A stretch of DNA of 64,000 nucleotides from an uncultured Roseovarius sp. (GCA_934501475.1 CAKSUL010000003.1:5896-69895), one strand, 5' to 3'; positions 35,112 to 43,694 are shown, counted from the first letter of the stretch. The notes: generated by a model from the sequence alone, not told the origin. Program-made: numbers and translations.

Positions 35112-35788
35112 CAGGAACTCCGTTTGAGGAAATCGGCCATGCGATCGGCCAGGGTCTGGGCGTCGACCGGCGCATCCAGACGTTCGGTTGCGGCGTCCAG
35201 CAGCGCATCGGGCACGGTGCCGCGCCCGCGCGTGCGGATCAGCCGGTCCATCATCTCAGAGGTGAATTCCGGGTGCGGTTGCACGCTGAACACCTTGTCT
35301 CCATAGAGCAATGCAGCGGTGTCGCAAAACGCGCTGCTGCCGATCACCTCGGCACCCTCGGGCACCTTGACCACCTGATCCTGATGCCACGCGTTCAGCG
35401 TCACGCTCTGGCCGTCGATCTCGTATTGCGTGGGTCCGACGACCCAGCCGCCGCTGAATTTCTCGACCTTGCCACCAAGGGCCTGCGCGATGATCTGATG
35501 GCCGAAACAGACCCCGACCATCGGGCGGCCATCGCGGTAGATCGCGCGGATCAGATCCTCAAGCGGCGCGATCCAGTCGTGATCCTCATAGGCGCCGTGT
35601 TTGGACCCGGTGATCAGCCATGCATCGGCCGAATCGGGACCATCGGGAAAGACGCCGTCAACCACGGCGTAGGTGTCATAGCTCAGCCCATGCCCCTCAA
35701 GCAGGCGGGCGAACATCGTGTCATAATCACCCAGTGCAGGGATGATGGTGTCGGGCGCGTGCCCGGTCAGTAAAATGCCGACTTTCAT
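35111..35788 (-). CDS. Type 1 glutamine amidotransferase-like protein
   Basis: 225 residues. Class I amidotransferase fold with the nucleophile elbow GVCFGHQ (Cys about 94), and the His-Glu of the triad in QPHPEF. It is a stand-alone domain of the GuaA-N type rather than PuuD. Within this operon it might hydrolyse a gamma-glutamyl product or supply ammonia, but neither is proven. First gene of the operon running to the PuuB-like oxidase; the perfect palindrome at 35902-35917 lies in its promoter region. Confidence 0.86.
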   Translation of the reverse strand: MKVGILLTGHAPDTIIPALGDYDTMFARLLEGHGLSYDTYAVVDGVFPDGPDSADAWLITGSKHGAYEDHDWIAPLEDLIRAIYRDGRPMVGVCFGHQIIAQALGGKVEKFSGGWVVGPTQYEIDGQSVTLNAWHQDQVVKVPEGAEVIGSSAFCDTAALLYGDKVFSVQPHPEFTSEMMDRLIRTRGRGTVPDALLDAATERLDAPVDAQTLADRMADFLKRSS

Positions 35789-35901
35789 CGTTTCTCCAAC
35801 ATGCCTGTCGCGGATTTTGCCGTTCGGGAAAATGCCGGATGGGCTGGTGTTCCTGTGTTGCTGTCCGTGATGTGCCGCCTGCGCGTCTGGCGCAGAAAGC
35901 G

Positions 35902-35917
35902 TAATTTGATCAAATTA
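35902..35917. promoter_or_regulatory. Perfect 16-bp palindrome upstream of the polyamine operon
   Basis: TAATTTGATCAAATTA is fully self-complementary and lies about 114 bases before the start of the amidotransferase gene, in an AT-rich island within a GC-rich region. It is a strong operator candidate for a dimeric repressor. Confidence 0.65.
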
Positions 35918-35974
35918 AGCGTAGCCGAGGCCGCGCATCCGAACAAGGGGGTTTCAGAGCTGCGTTTGTCGATT

Positions 35975-37291
35975 CTAAACCTTTTCCAGATAGGTGATCC
36001 AGTGCCTTTCGGTCGGGATCTCACCCATGCGGCGCAACTCCTGGCGTTTGGTCATGACCAGGTTTTTGATCATGTGCGGGCCGAAGATGGCCGCGATGGC
36101 GGGCGAGGTTTCGAACAGATCGATCGCGCTGGCCCAGTCGGTGGCCATTTGCGGCAGATCCTTGTCATAGGCGCTGCCGCGCATCGCCGGTCCGGGATCG
36201 GCGCCGGAATCGATCCCGTTCATGGCGGCGCCCAGAATCACCGCAAAGCTGAGATAGGGGTTGATGTCGCCGCCGGCAACGCGGTGCTCGATGCGGCGCG
36301 CGCGCGGTGCGCCACCGGGAACGCGGATCGCGGCGGTGCGGTTCTCATAGGCCCAGCAGATCGACGTGGGCGCGTGGGCACCGGGCACCATGCGCTCATA
36401 GCTGTTGGCATGGGGGCAAAAGATCAGCGTCGAGTCCGCCATCGCCTCAAGGCAGCCGGCAATCGCCGCGCGCAGCGTGTCGCTGCCCTTGGGCGTGCCA
36501 TCGTCGAATATGTTCGCGCCGTCCCGGTCCAGCACGGAAAAATGCATGTGCATCCCGTTGCCCGCATCCTCGGGAAAGGGTTTGGCCATGAAGGTCGCGG
36601 CAAACCCCCGCTGGCGCGCCAGCCCGCGGATCAGTGCCTTGAAGAACCAGGTATCGTCGGCGGCGCGCAGCGCGTCCTGATGGTTCAGCGTGATCTCGAA
36701 CTGGCCGACGCCGGATTCCGAGGTGGCGGTCTGCGCCTCGATCCCCATGGCCGCGCAGCCCTCGTAAAGCGCCGAGAGGAAATCATCGAACGCGTCCATC
36801 TGGCTGAGCGACAGGATCTCGGAGCCGTCGATTCGCCGCCCGTTGCGCGGGTCATGCACATGTTTCAGGATGTCGGCGCTGTCATCCACCAGCGTGAATT
36901 CCAGCTCGGTCGAGGCGATCACCTGCCAGCCGCGCGCCTCATAGCGCTCAAGCACCCGGCGCAGCGCATGGCGCGGGTCGCCCTCAAACGGGCGGCCATC
37001 CTCGTGATACATCTGCATCGGCACCAATGGCTGCGCCGAACCCAGCCAGGGCAGGGGCATCGGGCCGCGCGAGGTGGGGCGCAGTATGCCATCGGCATCG
37101 CCGGATTCAAACACCAGCGGGCTGTCCTCGATATCGGCCCCCTTGATGTCGACATTCAGCACCGAAAGCGGCATCCGCACGGCACCTTCCTCCAGCGTGG
37201 CGGCGTAGGCGCCGGGCACGCGTTTGCCCCGCATCTGGCCGTTGAGGTCGCAGGCCGCGACGCGGAAGGTGGCGTATTCACTCAGATACAT
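35975..37291 (-). CDS. Second glutamine synthetase-family protein (PuuA-like)
   Basis: 438 residues. Same fold as the neighbour but only moderately similar: STELEFTLVDD, GVGQFEITLNHQDALRAADD, MAKPFPEDAGNGMHMHFS, ENRTAAIRVPGG and NPYLSFAVILGAAM. The layout fits gamma-glutamylputrescine synthetase (PuuA). It starts 84 bases downstream of the PhnD-like gene's stop and ends 186 bases before the amidotransferase operon on the same strand. Whether it has its own promoter is open; a TTTGCAAA octamer lies 63-70 bases upstream of its ATG. Confidence 0.9.
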   Translation of the reverse strand: MYLSEYATFRVAACDLNGQMRGKRVPGAYAATLEEGAVRMPLSVLNVDIKGADIEDSPLVFESGDADGILRPTSRGPMPLPWLGSAQPLVPMQMYHEDGRPFEGDPRHALRRVLERYEARGWQVIASTELEFTLVDDSADILKHVHDPRNGRRIDGSEILSLSQMDAFDDFLSALYEGCAAMGIEAQTATSESGVGQFEITLNHQDALRAADDTWFFKALIRGLARQRGFAATFMAKPFPEDAGNGMHMHFSVLDRDGANIFDDGTPKGSDTLRAAIAGCLEAMADSTLIFCPHANSYERMVPGAHAPTSICWAYENRTAAIRVPGGAPRARRIEHRVAGGDINPYLSFAVILGAAMNGIDSGADPGPAMRGSAYDKDLPQMATDWASAIDLFETSPAIAAIFGPHMIKNLVMTKRQELRRMGEIPTERHWITYLEKV

Positions 37292-37353
37292 TACGGATTG
37301 TCCCTTGATTTCGCCGCAAGGATTTACCGAATGACCGGCGGGCGCAACTTAAA

Positions 37354-37361
37354 TTTGCAAA
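37354..37361. promoter_or_regulatory. TTTGCAAA octamer upstream of the second synthetase gene
   Basis: Third perfect TTTGCAAA in the window, set in AATTTGCAAAT. Only a single box, without the TTTGC array found at pccB and pccR. Confidence 0.3.
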
Positions 37362-37375
37362 TCCGCAAGGGGACG

Positions 37376-38155
37376 TCACGGCGCGCCGTCAATGCGCGCG
37401 CCCGCGGGCGGGGGCGGTGTCGGAACCGCCAGATAGGCCGCGGCGGGCATGCGGACAATACCACGCAGGCCCAGAGTGGCGCGGACCTGCGCGGGCAGGG
37501 ACGCAAAGGCGGCGGTGATGGCGGCGAAATGCCTCTCGGGGTCGCGCCCCGGCGCGGTGATATAGGGCAGGGCGGGCGTGGGCGGCGTTTCCTCCACCAC
37601 CCTGAGCGTGCGGGCCATGTCGCAGTGGCGTTGCAGCAATGTCCAGCTCAGGATGTCGATCCCGGCGATATCGGCCTGTCCTGTCGCCACGGCGCGGATC
37701 GATGCGGCGTGCGCCCCGGTCTCGATCGACGCGCCAAAGCGCAGGCCGCGTATGCGCGCGTGATCTTGCGGCGCGGCCCAGCCGCTTTGGGACATTGGAT
37801 CATTGAAGGCCAGACGCGCACCTGCGAATTGCGCCAGATCGCGGCGCGCATCATCACGGCGCGCCACCATGACGGTGCTGTAATAGCCCGCCGGCAGATG
37901 CGCCAGATCCAGCACCGGCGCGCCGATCAGCGTCACCCGCCCATGCAATCGCGTGCGATAGGGATAGCCGCAGGTCTGTGACAGGATCAGATCGGGGCTT
38001 TGCCAGTGATCCCAGGGATCGCCGCCACGGCACAGCGCCTGCGGGCCCTCACCCAATACGGCCCGTATCGCCGACCAGAGCGCATCATTTCCCGCGCGCG
38101 TCTCGGGCAGGTCATACATCGGCAGGCTGGCGATCAGACCTGCCTGCGCGCTCAT
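37376..38155 (-). CDS. PhnD/SsuA-like protein without signal peptide
   Basis: 259 residues. The type 2 periplasmic-binding fold is shown by LILSQTCGYPYRTRL, YYSTVMVARRDDAR, ARLAFNDPMSQSGW and VATGQADIAGIDILSW, the phosphonate/sulfonate binding-protein (PhnD) pattern. It starts MSAQAGLIASLPMYDLPETR with no signal sequence or lipobox and no ABC transporter genes nearby, so it is probably cytosolic and may sense rather than transport a ligand. Its ATG overlaps the stop of the upstream TerB gene (ATGA), coupling the two. Confidence 0.78.
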   Translation of the reverse strand: MSAQAGLIASLPMYDLPETRAGNDALWSAIRAVLGEGPQALCRGGDPWDHWQSPDLILSQTCGYPYRTRLHGRVTLIGAPVLDLAHLPAGYYSTVMVARRDDARRDLAQFAGARLAFNDPMSQSGWAAPQDHARIRGLRFGASIETGAHAASIRAVATGQADIAGIDILSWTLLQRHCDMARTLRVVEETPPTPALPYITAPGRDPERHFAAITAAFASLPAQVRATLGLRGIVRMPAAAYLAVPTPPPPAGARIDGAP

Positions 38156-38589
38156 TTTCCGGTGACCCGCTGACGCGCCAGATTGCTGTCGCGGTCATTG
38201 ACGCCCAGCAGATTGGCCGCCAGCCGCAGCAGCGCGTCCTCTTCGTCATCGCGCACCCCGTCCGCCAGCGCCACCTGCCACAGCGCCTCGACCACGCTGA
38301 CGCGGTCTTCGTAAGGCACCTTGTCCTTGATCGCGCGGGTGAAACGGACGGTATCGGGGGCGTGGCCCTCAAGGATTTCGGCGTCGCGGCGCAGCGCCTT
38401 GGCATCGTCATTGCTCAGCTCATAGCGCGCCTCAAGGATGCGGTCGATGCGGATGATCTCATCCGCCGCATAGTCCCCGTCGGTGCGCGCCACGCGCACC
38501 AGCAGCGCGCTCAGCGCCAGCCTGGCGTCGGTTTCGGTCAGTGGATCGGCGGCGGACTGGGTCAGCCTTTTGATGAAATCAGCAAACAT
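38152..38589 (-). CDS. TerB-like protein, copy 2
   Basis: 145 residues from the ATG at 38589 (MFADFIKRL). Helical TerB domain with paired acidic motifs: ALLVRVARTDGDYAADEIIRIDRIL and ALWQVALADGVRDDEEDALLRLAANLLG, both with D-G-x(5)-E turns. It parallels the next gene upstream residue by residue and is clearly a paralogue. TerB-like proteins occur in tellurite resistance and stress systems as metal-binding or membrane-associated factors. It is translationally coupled to the PhnD-like protein. Confidence 0.85.
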   Translation of the reverse strand: MFADFIKRLTQSAADPLTETDARLALSALLVRVARTDGDYAADEIIRIDRILEARYELSNDDAKALRRDAEILEGHAPDTVRFTRAIKDKVPYEDRVSVVEALWQVALADGVRDDEEDALLRLAANLLGVNDRDSNLARQRVTGK

Positions 38590-38629
38590 GGGATCAGATA
38601 TAGGGGCGCGTGCACGCCGCGCCAATGGT

Positions 38630-39067
38630 TTAATTCATGTTGGCGCGGGCGCGGGCGGCCTCGCAATCGGCCATGCTCAGCCCGAGGGCGTCGCGCACCT
38701 GATCGACAACGCGCGATTCGGCCTCATTGGCCACGCCATCGGCCAGCATCACCTGCCACAGCGCCTCATGCGCCTGCACCCGCTGGTCGAATTCGACCGA
38801 ATCGCGAATCAGCCGGGCGAATTCACCGGTGTCGGGGGCCTGGGCCTCGATCTTTTCGCAGGTGGCGCGCAGTTTGGCGGCCTCGACCGGGTTCAGCCCG
38901 TGCATCTGCGCCAAAAGACGGTCGATCAGGCGGATTTCCTCAAAATCATAGGTCTTGTCGGATTTGGCCACTCGCACCATCAGCGCGCCCAATGCCAGGC
39001 GTGCATCGGGCACCGGCAAGGGGGCCGGCGCGCGTGTGCGAAAGATGTTCAAGATACCCAGTCCCAT
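38630..39067 (-). CDS. TerB-like protein, copy 1
   Basis: 145 residues, paralogue of the downstream gene: ALMVRVAKSDKTYDFEEIRLIDRLL and ALWQVMLADGVANEAESRVVDQVRDALGL occupy the same positions. The first D-G turn is changed to S-D-K-T, so one of the two acidic sites may have lost its role. It starts MGLGILNIFRT, a short amphipathic end that could touch the membrane. First gene of a three-gene operon (TerB, TerB, PhnD-like), 40 bases from the second copy. Confidence 0.85.
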   Translation of the reverse strand: MGLGILNIFRTRAPAPLPVPDARLALGALMVRVAKSDKTYDFEEIRLIDRLLAQMHGLNPVEAAKLRATCEKIEAQAPDTGEFARLIRDSVEFDQRVQAHEALWQVMLADGVANEAESRVVDQVRDALGLSMADCEAARARANMN

Positions 39068-39147
39068 GCTCTCACCTCATCTGTGCAAAACCATATGTAC
39101 AGAACCGCGCGGCAAATGGAATTTGCGCAACGTCTTGTTAATGCAAT

Positions 39148-39163
39148 TGTCCCATATTGGACA
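39148..39163. promoter_or_regulatory. Inverted repeat in a divergent promoter region
   Basis: TGTCC-CATATT-GGACA, a perfect 5-6-5 repeat with partial flanking symmetry (CAAT...CATTG), in an AT-rich gap between the TerB operon and the DUF4274-like gene. Confidence 0.4.
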
Positions 39164-39228
39164 CATTGAAACCATAGAATCTGCGTGTTGCCCCGACATT
39201 TACTCTCCACATCTTCGATGATTGCCTG

Positions 39229-39906
39229 ATGGAGTGCGTATATATGGTTGTCCTGGATAATTTCGATCTGGATGCTGCGTCGCAGCAGGACCATCTGGAT
39301 CTTGTCCATGGGCTGCCCCCGCACGCGCTGTGCGACTTTGCGCGCCGATATGACTGGCGCCTCTACCCCGAGGTGGTTCTGGGCTGGGTCATGGCGCAGA
39401 AGGGCATCGATCTGGGCACGGCGCTGGCAACCTTTCTGAATGGCGGGCCGGAGCGGTTCAATTATTTTCACAAACGCGATGTGCCGCCTCAATACCTGGG
39501 CACGGCGCGCCTGCTGGACAATATCTGCCTGCGTATCAACAGTGGCTACTACCTGGTTGCCCCCGATGCCGGCGATGCGCCATCCGCCGAACGCCAGAAG
39601 GTGCAGAAATGGCTGGCGATCCAGCAGATGGACCGCAGCGAGGGGACCAGCGGGCGTTGGGTGCTGGATGATTCAATCGTCGCGGCGTTGCTGGGCAATC
39701 CTGCGCCAGGCAACGCGGGTCTGCCGGTTCCGGCGTCATTCCTGCCCAGAATGCGCGGGCGCGACGCGCTGCCCGATCTGATGCTGCCGGTTGAGGAGGT
39801 GGACGAGGGGGCGGGCGATGTTTCCATCGCTGCGCCAATGGGCGAAACCGGTGGCGGCGGTCTGCGCGCCCGGCTGCGCCGCGTCATCGCGCGCCGCAAG
39901 AGCTGA
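39229..39906 (+). CDS. DUF4274-like protein
   Basis: 225 residues. The first 80 residues (LPPHALCDFARRYDWRLYPEVVLGWVMAQKGIDLGTALATFLNGGPERF) resemble the DUF4274 pattern: a Y-x-W segment, then C/I-D-L-G-T-A-L and a pseudo-repeat. The rest is variable, with a GGG linker and a basic end (RLRRVIARRKS). No enzyme motif. The start could instead be the ATG at 39244. The AT-rich upstream region with an inverted repeat suggests its own regulated promoter. Function unknown; some DUF4274 genes sit in toxin-immunity settings, but nothing here supports that. Confidence 0.6.
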   Translation: MECVYMVVLDNFDLDAASQQDHLDLVHGLPPHALCDFARRYDWRLYPEVVLGWVMAQKGIDLGTALATFLNGGPERFNYFHKRDVPPQYLGTARLLDNICLRINSGYYLVAPDAGDAPSAERQKVQKWLAIQQMDRSEGTSGRWVLDDSIVAALLGNPAPGNAGLPVPASFLPRMRGRDALPDLMLPVEEVDEGAGDVSIAAPMGETGGGGLRARLRRVIARRKS

Positions 39907-39950
39907 GCGCGCCCATCAATTGCCAGTTCAGTTGCCCCCTCAATTACCCC

Positions 39951-41327
39951 TCAGTTCACTGGCGGGACCAGCTTGCCGGGGTTCATGATGTTGTCGGGGT
40001 CCAGCGCCTGCTTGATGGCGCCCATCACCGCCCAGCCCTGCCCGTGTTCCTGTTCCATATAGCCCAGCTTGCCCAGCCCGATCCCGTGTTCGCCGGTGGC
40101 GGTGCCGCCCATGGCCAGGGCGCGCGCGACCATCCGTTGCGACACGGCCTTCGCGGCACTCACCTGTGCGGGATCATCGACGTCGATCAGCAGGCTGGAA
40201 TGAAAATTCCCGTCCCCGACATGGCCCACGATGGGGCCATTGATCCCATGCGCGGCCAGATCGACGCGGGTTTCCTCGATCATTTCGGCCAGGCGCGAGA
40301 TCGGCACGCAGACATCCGTCACCAGTGCGCGCGCGCCCGGTTGCGAGGCAAGGATCGCGTAATAGGCCTTGTGGCGCATGGCCCACAGCGCGCTGCGCTC
40401 TTCGGGTTTTTCGGCGCGCCTGAAATCGGTCGCACCATGGTCGGCGGCGATGTCGCCAAAGGCGGCCGAACAGTCCTGCACGCCCTGGGGCGTGCCGTGA
40501 AACTCCAGCAGGAGATGCGGTTTCGCGGGCAGGTTCATGGCGCTGTAGGCATTGACCGCAAGGACGCTGGCCACATCCATCAACTCGATCCGCGCCACCG
40601 GCAGGGCGCTCTGGATGGCCTCGGTCGCGGCATTCACCGCACCGGCCACGTCGTCAAAGGCGCAGACCGCCGCCGACACCGCCTCGGGCTGGCCATGCAG
40701 GCGCAATGTCAGTTCGGTGATCAGGCCCAGCGTGCCCTCGGCACCGACGAACAGCCGGGTCAGATCGTAGCCGGCCGCGGATTTGCGCGCCCGCGTGCCG
40801 GTGCGGATGATCCGCCCATCCGCCAGCACCACCTCAAGCGCCAGGACATTGTCGCGCATCGTGCCATAGCGCACCGTGGTGGTGCCGCTGGCGCGCGTCG
40901 AGGCCATGCCCCCCAACGAGGCGTTGGCCCCCGGATCGACCGGAAAGAACAGCCCCGTGGCGCGCAGTTCCTCGTTCAGCGCCTCGCGGGTCACGCCGGG
41001 CTGGACGCGCACATCCATGTCGCCGGGGCTGATGTGCAACACCCGGTTCATGCGGCTGAAATCCACCGTGACACCGCCACGGGGCGCCTGGGCCTGCCCC
41101 TCGAGCGAGGTGCCCGCCCCCCAGCCGATCACCGGGCAGCGATGGCGCGCGCAGATCGTCACGATCTGTGCCACCTCCTCGGTGCTGGTCGGATAGACCA
41201 CCGCATCGGGCGGGGCCGGGGCAAGATGGGTTTCGCTGTGCCCATGCAGGTCCAGATCGGACTTGGACCGAGAGACGCCTTGCCCTAGTAAGGTGGATAG
41301 TGCGGTGATTGCCTCGGAAATGCCCAT
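39951..41327 (-). CDS. dld: FAD-linked D-lactate dehydrogenase (cytochrome-type)
   Basis: 458 residues. VAO-type FAD domain with VVYPTSTEEVAQIVTICARHRCPVIGWGAGTSLEGQA, PGANASLGGMASTRASGTTTVRYGTM and FVGAEGTLGLITELTLRLH; the C-terminal half has GPIVGHVGDGNFHSSLLID with metal-binding His and ATGEHGIGLGKLGYM with another. This is the LDHD/GlcD group, most like D-lactate dehydrogenase, passing electrons to the respiratory chain. D-2-hydroxy acids other than lactate (for example glycolate) are possible. It diverges from the ClC gene. Confidence 0.9.
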   Translation of the reverse strand: MGISEAITALSTLLGQGVSRSKSDLDLHGHSETHLAPAPPDAVVYPTSTEEVAQIVTICARHRCPVIGWGAGTSLEGQAQAPRGGVTVDFSRMNRVLHISPGDMDVRVQPGVTREALNEELRATGLFFPVDPGANASLGGMASTRASGTTTVRYGTMRDNVLALEVVLADGRIIRTGTRARKSAAGYDLTRLFVGAEGTLGLITELTLRLHGQPEAVSAAVCAFDDVAGAVNAATEAIQSALPVARIELMDVASVLAVNAYSAMNLPAKPHLLLEFHGTPQGVQDCSAAFGDIAADHGATDFRRAEKPEERSALWAMRHKAYYAILASQPGARALVTDVCVPISRLAEMIEETRVDLAAHGINGPIVGHVGDGNFHSSLLIDVDDPAQVSAAKAVSQRMVARALAMGGTATGEHGIGLGKLGYMEQEHGQGWAVMGAIKQALDPDNIMNPGKLVPPVN

Positions 41328-41415
41328 TGATATGTCCCTGATGCCTGCTGATCCGATGGCGGCATCCTAAGCGGGCAGCACGACGGGGGAAAGGCCGTTT
41401 GCGCTGTCTGACGGG

Positions 41416-43110
41416 ATGGAAATGAACCAGAAAACCCCATCGTTGCTGAAACGGAAACTGAAATCGGGTGTGAACAAGCTGCGCATCGCCTGGGCGGTGC
41501 TGCGAGCGCGCGGACCCAGCCAGTTCCAGTTCTGGCTGATCGCGCTGGCGATCGGGGTGGCGGCGGGATTTGCGACATTGATGTTTCGCAAGGGCATCAC
41601 CCTGGTGCAGAACCTGGCCTATGGCACGCGCCATGCGAATGAGGTCCAGGGCATCGCGGCCCAGCTGGAGTGGTATTGGGTCCTGGTGATCCCGATCATC
41701 GGCGGGCTGGTGGTGGGGCTGATTCTGGACCGGTTCACGCCGAACGGGCAGGCGCATTCGGTCACCGAGGTGATCGAGGGCGCGGCGCTTTATGAGGGGC
41801 GCGTCCCTTTGCGCGCCGGGGCGGCCTCGGTGGTGGCGTCGATGATCACGCTGGGCACCGGCGGATCAAGCGGGCGCGAGGGGCCGGTGGTGCATATGGC
41901 CTCGGTGATCTCGACCTGGGTCAGCGAGCGGATCAACGCGGACGGCATCACCGGGCGCAACCTGCTGGGCTGTGCGGTGGCGGCGGCGGTTTCGGCGTCG
42001 TTCAACGCGCCCATCGCCGGGGCGCTGTTCGCGCTCGAGGTGGTGTTGCGGCATTTCGCGGTCCACTCCTTTGCGCCGATCGTCATCGCCAGCGCGGCGG
42101 GCACGGTGATCAACCGGCTGGAGTTCGGAGATATCACCGAATTCACCCTGCCGGTATCGACGGCGCTGGATTTTTATGTCGAATTGCCGGCGTTCCTGAT
42201 CCTGGGGCTGGTCTGCGGGGTGGTGGCGTCGCTGATGATATATGCGATCATCTTTGTCGAGGATATCGGCAATGACCTGCAGCAGCGCGCAAGACTGCCC
42301 CGTTGGCTGCGCCCGATGGTGGCGGGGGGGATGCTGGGCGGGCTGGCGATCTGGTTTCCCCATATCATCGGCGTCGGATATGAGACCACATCGGCGGCGC
42401 TGACCGGCGGGCTGGTGCTGCATGAGGCGATCGTGTTTGCATTGCTCAAGGCGGTGGCGGTCGCGATCACCATCGGCGGGCGCATGGGGGGGGGCATGTT
42501 TTCGCCCTCGCTGATGATGGGGGCGCTGACCGGGCTGGCCTTCGGGTGGATCGCGACGTCGATCCTGCCCGATGTCAGCGGATCGCACACCCTTTATGCG
42601 CTGGCGGGCATGGGGGCGCTGGCGGCGACGGTGCTGGGCGCGCCGATTTCCACGACGCTGATCGTGTTCGAGATGACCGGCGACTGGCAGACCGGGCTGG
42701 CGGTGATGGTGGCGGTCTCGACCTCGACCGCGTTGGGATCGCGGCTGGTGGAGATGTCGTTTTTCCTGACCCAACTGGCGCGGCGCGGCGTGCATGTGGC
42801 GGCGGGCCCGCAGGCCTATCTGCTGTCGATGTCGCGTGTCGCCAACGTGATGCGCGACAAGGAACATGAGCGCGCGGCGGATGAGGAAACCTGCTGGGAG
42901 TTGATCGGGGACGGCATCTATATCGACGGCAACGCCACGCTGGAGACGGCCATGCCGGTGTTCGACCGCACCGGCGTGCCGTTCATTCCGGTGGTCACGC
43001 TGGCCGGTGAGGGCGAGCCGCCCGAGCTATGGGGCGCGCTGTTTCATGTCGATGCGCTCAAGGCGTTCAACCGCGCGCTGGCGGCGGTGTCCGAAGAAGA
43101 GCATAGCTGA
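41416..43110 (+). CDS. ClC-type chloride channel or antiporter with C-terminal regulatory domain
   Basis: 564 residues. Ten or more membrane segments. The selectivity motifs are recognisable: GTGGSSGREGPVVHM (about 143-157) with the gating Glu of GREGP, and MGGGMFSPSLMMGA (GxFxP). The gating glutamate favours a Cl-/H+ exchanger. After about residue 460 a cytosolic CBS-like region follows (GDGIYIDGNATLETAMPVFDRTGVPFIPVV). A short basic N-terminus precedes the first helix. No operon partner; it converges on the DUF427 gene. Confidence 0.93.
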   Translation: MEMNQKTPSLLKRKLKSGVNKLRIAWAVLRARGPSQFQFWLIALAIGVAAGFATLMFRKGITLVQNLAYGTRHANEVQGIAAQLEWYWVLVIPIIGGLVVGLILDRFTPNGQAHSVTEVIEGAALYEGRVPLRAGAASVVASMITLGTGGSSGREGPVVHMASVISTWVSERINADGITGRNLLGCAVAAAVSASFNAPIAGALFALEVVLRHFAVHSFAPIVIASAAGTVINRLEFGDITEFTLPVSTALDFYVELPAFLILGLVCGVVASLMIYAIIFVEDIGNDLQQRARLPRWLRPMVAGGMLGGLAIWFPHIIGVGYETTSAALTGGLVLHEAIVFALLKAVAVAITIGGRMGGGMFSPSLMMGALTGLAFGWIATSILPDVSGSHTLYALAGMGALAATVLGAPISTTLIVFEMTGDWQTGLAVMVAVSTSTALGSRLVEMSFFLTQLARRGVHVAAGPQAYLLSMSRVANVMRDKEHERAADEETCWELIGDGIYIDGNATLETAMPVFDRTGVPFIPVVTLAGEGEPPELWGALFHVDALKAFNRALAAVSEEEHS

Positions 43111-43199
43111 GATTCGGGCGGGCCCCGGTGGTGCGCCTTGCGGCGCGCCGGGTCATGTTTCGCGTTGGCACGCAGCAGGGGGCTTTGCCCCCCGCGGCA

Positions 43200-43219
43200 A
43201 AAAATCCATGCGGATTTTT
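43200..43219. terminator. Bidirectional terminator-like hairpin
   Basis: AAAAATCC (43200-43207), loop ATGC, GGATTTTT (43212-43219), an A-run/T-run stem working on both strands between two convergent genes. A GGGGGC-TTT-GCCCCC stem immediately precedes it. Confidence 0.65.
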
Positions 43220-43231
43220 AACCGCTCCCCC

Positions 43232-43257
43232 CAGGATATTTGCGGCCAGAAGAAGGG
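43232..43257 (+). repeat. Short intergenic motif, copy 2
   Basis: AGGATATTTGCGGCCAGAAG then AAGGGC, related to the motif at 13133-13160. It lies here between the terminator hairpin and the end of the convergent DUF427 gene, so it cannot be a ribosome site. Confidence 0.4.
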
Positions 43258-43284
43258 CCGGGCAGGGGAAAGAAGGATGGCGGG

Positions 43285-43626
43285 TCAGACCCGTTCCACG
43301 GTCAGCGTGTCGCTGCTGTGAAAGGCGAGATGGGATTTGATCGACGCCACGCCGGGATTGGGGTCTTCGTAGCTCCAGGCGGCGTTTTCCAGTGTCTGGC
43401 TTTTGGTGATGATGTTGTAATAGCGCGCATGGCCCTTGTGCGGGCATTTGGTGGTCTGCTGGTTCACGTCAAGAAAGGCCATGGCCACGTCGGCGCGCGG
43501 GAAATAGATGACCGGGGCGTGGTCGCCCTCAACAAGTTCCAGTGCGTTGGTGGTTTCCGCGAGGACCGCGCCGCCTGCGCGGACGGTCCATGTGCCCTCG
43601 GCATTGTGGATCTTGATATGCGCCAT
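43285..43626 (-). CDS. DUF427-domain protein
   Basis: 113 residues from the ATG at 43626 (MAHIKIHNAEGTW). The core VLAETTNALELVEGDHAPVIYFPRADV, then TTKCPHKGHARYYNI with the invariant C-P-x-K-G, and NAAWSYEDPNPGVASIKSHLAFH are diagnostic of DUF427. The fold is small and beta-rich; no reaction has been demonstrated to my knowledge. An AAGGGATA-like ribosome site precedes the ATG. Stand-alone gene, 68 bases downstream of the M24 peptidase stop, on the same strand. Confidence 0.92.
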   Translation of the reverse strand: MAHIKIHNAEGTWTVRAGGAVLAETTNALELVEGDHAPVIYFPRADVAMAFLDVNQQTTKCPHKGHARYYNIITKSQTLENAAWSYEDPNPGVASIKSHLAFHSSDTLTVERV

Positions 43627-43694
43627 GATGGTATCCCTTTTTTCCTGCATGGGCTTTGTTACCCGCAAAATGCGGCAGGCGGAACCCGGATTTG

